From positions 1 through 41,235 of the IMG/VR virus record IMGVR_UViG_3300017528_000210: 41,235 bases of DNA. The stretch is one strand, 5' to 3'. How positions within the stretch are numbered: the stretch's first letter is position 1; the number at the start of each line of letters is the position of its first letter. The stretch comes from a virus. The position numbers were made by a program, and so were the translations under genes. The notes under the pieces are model-generated. The model made no database searches. It saw nothing but the letters and a program-made list of their open reading frames with translations, and was not told the origin of the DNA. Below, piece by piece: positions 39,594 to 41,235 of the stretch.

Positions 39594-40222
39594 GCGGCTA
39601 CCTCGAACAATCTTCGCTGTTCATTATGTCGCCTTCGGCCTGCAATAAAATCGATGAGTTGCTGTGCCTGAATTGAATCTGATCCACCGCGAAAGAATCC
39701 TGTTCCATCCACGCTTTCTGCGCCAATGCGTTCGCAAAATTCTAGTTTGTCCACCCAATTCACCCGTCCAACGTGAACTCTGGGAAAGGTGGCACAGAAC
39801 AATGCGGCATTGCGCCATTTCCATTTGGTACTGCCACCGATAAAAACAACATCAGCTTCATCCGGTACCTCACCCGGCGTCATTCCATCTTGAACAACGA
39901 AGGCAAGTCGAGCACCGTACATCTTGGTTTTGTCGTAAAACCTGTCCCACAACCGGAGAGTTTCGTCGCGGTTGGCTACTTCGTCAGGAACAGCAATCCA
40001 ATCGGGTTTGTATCGTGACAACCAACAGCGATCCAGCAGAGCCCAAAAATCGTCTTCATTCCAATTGGCAGCAGCAAATTTGCCATTATCGATTACATAC
40101 GGCAGCCAGGCTCTTGGTTCCTTGAATGCACCTGGGCTAAACATCCATCCGATTTTACCAGGATATTTACCAGCAAGATAATGCACAATCCCACTGGAAT
40201 TGTTGGAAGGCATTACGATCAT
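39590..40222 (-). CDS. DpdA-like transglycosylase (7-deazaguanine DNA modification)
   Basis: 210 residues from the ATG at 40222 (ATGA overlap with queD); a start at 40240 is also open. It carries the short phage DpdA/TGT-like signature: PSNNSSGIVHYL near the start, AVPDE, FVVQDGM, VFIGGSTKWK, VHVGRVNW and SVDGTGFFRGG. DpdA swaps guanine in DNA for a preQ0-derived base. Directly downstream of queD, so the two probably act together. Could be a tRNA TGT relative, but TGTs are longer and this lacks the zinc site. Placement in the structural operon suggests late DNA modification before packaging. Confidence 0.75.
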   Translation of the reverse strand: MIVMPSNNSSGIVHYLAGKYPGKIGWMFSPGAFKEPRAWLPYVIDNGKFAAANWNEDDFWALLDRCWLSRYKPDWIAVPDEVANRDETLRLWDRFYDKTKMYGARLAFVVQDGMTPGEVPDEADVVFIGGSTKWKWRNAALFCATFPRVHVGRVNWVDKLEFCERIGAESVDGTGFFRGGSDSIQAQQLIDFIAGRRRHNEQRRLFEVAA

Positions 40223-40641
40223 GGTCGGTACGTCACGCATGATGACGATGTTTCCTTAATCTGGATTTCAACGACACTTGGGAGTGTCGGTTTTAATTGC
40301 TTGTAAAACCAGATTGCGAGGTTCTCGGATGTACTCGGTTTTGTCTGATGATCTTTGCCAACTGGGACAACTGGTTTGCCGCTTTCAGAGATCGTGGGCC
40401 TTGGCGGCACGAAAAACAACTGGTCAACGTTCGTGTGGTCAATCGCAGTAATGATCGTGTTTACGACTTTGGAAATATCCGCGTAATCAATTACCCAACC
40501 TAATTCCTTGTCGATTTCTCCGGCACAAGTCACACGAAGCTTGTAACTATGACCATGTAAATTGTGGCACTTGTGCGTATACGGCAGGTGCGGTAAAGAA
40601 TGCGCAGCCTCAAACTCGAAATCTTTGGATACTTCGATCAT
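40219..40641 (-). CDS. queD: QueD, 6-carboxytetrahydropterin synthase
   Basis: 140 residues from an ATGA overlap with DUF1320; the longer frame upstream overlaps that gene. Zinc ligands H14, H29 and H31, catalytic C25, and the D68-H69 pair and E130 are in place. It converts dihydroneopterin triphosphate to CPH4, the second step toward preQ0. FolE, QueE and QueC homologs are not in the window, so the rest must come from the host. Confidence 0.88.
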   Translation of the reverse strand: MIEVSKDFEFEAAHSLPHLPYTHKCHNLHGHSYKLRVTCAGEIDKELGWVIDYADISKVVNTIITAIDHTNVDQLFFVPPRPTISESGKPVVPVGKDHQTKPSTSENLAIWFYKQLKPTLPSVVEIQIKETSSSCVTYRP

Positions 40642-41069
40642 GCTGGTGGCGGCGGTGGCGGATTCGTGCGCATATCGATTTTGATGGCACTTCCCCATTT
40701 GCCGAACTGCTCACTAGTCGCCGGCACAGCGGCTTGCGTAACTGTTGAAACGTCTTTCGCGATATCGACCAAATGATGGTAAGCGTCGTCACGTTCCTTT
40801 TGCCGGATGGGCGTGAGCAGCGTTCCGGTGGGATCTTGTGCCAGATAAGTAAACCGAGCGATGGCGATCACATCATCAACACACTCCGGCGGCACTGCCG
40901 GCGCCGGCTCCAGGATGTTGCCGCCACCCGCCACGTAACTGCGAACGTAGGCTGAGGCTGATGCCACGCAGGTATCAATGTCCTGGAGCGGCGTGGCGTT
41001 TGCCATGATCGTCCGCTCCGTGTCCAGAAGCCGGATATCGTCGCCAGAAAGTATTTTCCAGTTAGCCAT
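40638..41069 (-). CDS. Mu gp36/DUF1320-like head-tail connector protein
   Basis: 143 residues from ATG at 41069, not the longer frame that runs into the methyltransferase. NWKILSGDDIRLLDTE, then DIDTCVASASAYVRSYVAGG and CVDDVIAIARFTYLAQD match DUF1320. The C-terminus NPPPPPPA is Pro-rich. SD GGAGGAG and ATG come from the repeat at 41067. Confidence 0.8.
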   Translation of the reverse strand: MANWKILSGDDIRLLDTERTIMANATPLQDIDTCVASASAYVRSYVAGGGNILEPAPAVPPECVDDVIAIARFTYLAQDPTGTLLTPIRQKERDDAYHHLVDIAKDVSTVTQAAVPATSEQFGKWGSAIKIDMRTNPPPPPPA

Positions 41070-41101
41070 ACTACTTCGCTCCTCCGGAGCTACGAAGTAT
41101 T
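41067..41101. repeat. Palindromic junction repeat, copy 17
   Basis: TACTTCGCTCC...GGAGCTACGAAGTA. The clearest module: on the minus strand GGAGGAGCGAAGTAGTATG gives SD, TAG stop of the upstream methyltransferase and ATG of DUF1320. Confidence 0.95.
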
Positions 41102-41235
41102 GACAGTTCACCCAAACCGTTATGGACACGGTGGTAAACCATCCTGAGCCGGTGCGCTGTTGCAAAGTTTAGAGCTGTGTAATGAAGTTGCTCTGGATTC
41201 TCTAAATCATCCACGAACATGATCCCGTTTTCCCG
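41071..41235 (-). CDS. 3' part of the joint-spanning methyltransferase
   Basis: This is the same gene as 1-510. Bases 41095-41235 duplicate its codons and 41071-41094 add the true C-terminus RSSGGAK and the TAG stop, all encoded by a palindromic repeat. The next gene starts one base after the stop (TAG-T-ATG). Confidence 0.8.
   Translation of the reverse strand, partial: RENGIMFVDDLENPEQLHYTALNFATAHRLRMVYHRVHNGLGELSILRSSGGAK
41095..41235. repeat. Right copy of the 141-bp terminal overlap
   Basis: Identical to bases 1-141. Removing one copy gives a 41,094-bp circle. Gene content here duplicates the left end and should not be counted twice. Confidence 0.95.

Noticed and set aside
40638-41165. 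Longer start for the DUF1320 gene (at 41165)
   Set aside because: It would overlap the methyltransferase and ignores the SD-ATG of the repeat; ATG at 41069 fits.
1-41235. Integrase, att site, tRNA or IS ends around 17019
   Set aside because: None seen; no inverted repeats or target duplication border the HNH-Transposase_20 gene.

Overview
The window is one complete circular phage genome. Its last 141 bases (41095-41235) repeat its first 141 exactly, which is what a de Bruijn assembler run at k=141 leaves when it closes a circle. The unit genome is therefore 41,094 bp, circular or terminally redundant and circularly permuted. It encodes a tailed phage with a Mu-like head module (gp27/DUF3486-like small terminase, gp28-like large terminase, gp29-like portal, gpF-like head protein, gp36/DUF1320-like protein, and a protease fused to the capsid protein). 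The tail is siphoviral (tail tube, frameshifted assembly chaperones, 764-residue tape measure, NlpC/P60 and hub proteins). I see no integrase, no MuA/MuB, no CI-like repressor, no DNA polymerase and no tRNA. The host cannot be named from sequence alone. Pro/Thr linkers and 'SFAKATED'-type palindromic repeats make me suspect a Verrucomicrobia-like or similar environmental bacterium; that is inference.

Layout: (1) A minus-strand late operon of about 28.5 kb starts at 9438, runs down to position 1, crosses the junction to 41094 and ends at 22065. In transcription order it holds: small terminase, large terminase, portal, a HeH/SAP-like small protein, protease-capsid fusion, a tiny Pro-rich ORF, GT9 glycosyltransferase, DNA methyltransferase, two small-molecule-type methyltransferases, DUF1320, QueD, a DpdA-like transglycosylase, gpF-like, tail-completion proteins, a tail fibre, the tail tube, the G/GT chaperones, tape measure, tail tip genes, and a lysis-like end (membrane/coiled-coil protein, GH75 chitosanase-like enzyme, beta-helix lipoprotein, two-TM holin candidate). 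(2) 9508-13208 on the plus strand carries receptor-binding or decoration proteins, including a 788-residue LamG protein set in a 'TATLSF' repeat array. (3) 13221-14144 is a reversed block of four tiny membrane proteins. (4) 14301-21942 on the plus strand is an early/replication arm: three RHH regulators, two HTH proteins, an SSB-like protein, a cryptic histone-like Lys/Arg ORF, an HNH plus IS110-type (Transposase_20) fusion, many tiny genes with ATGA overlaps, a replisome-organiser-like gene with iterons inside it, and a sigma region 4-only protein.

The most striking feature is a family of nested palindromic repeats (17 loci, about two dozen palindromes) placed almost only at gene junctions. 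One version ends in a purine-rich Shine-Dalgarno-like run followed by TAGTATG, so a single copy supplies the stop codon of one gene, the ribosome binding site and the start codon of the next. Other copies are translated: they form the C-terminus of a methyltransferase, a loop inside the Cys-rich part of a glycosyltransferase, and the signal-peptide-like leaders of two unrelated proteins. Further points of interest are a DpdA/QueD pair suggesting 7-deazaguanine DNA modification, a canonical TTTTTTC slippery site, and a sigma-region-4-like HTH fused to the portal.
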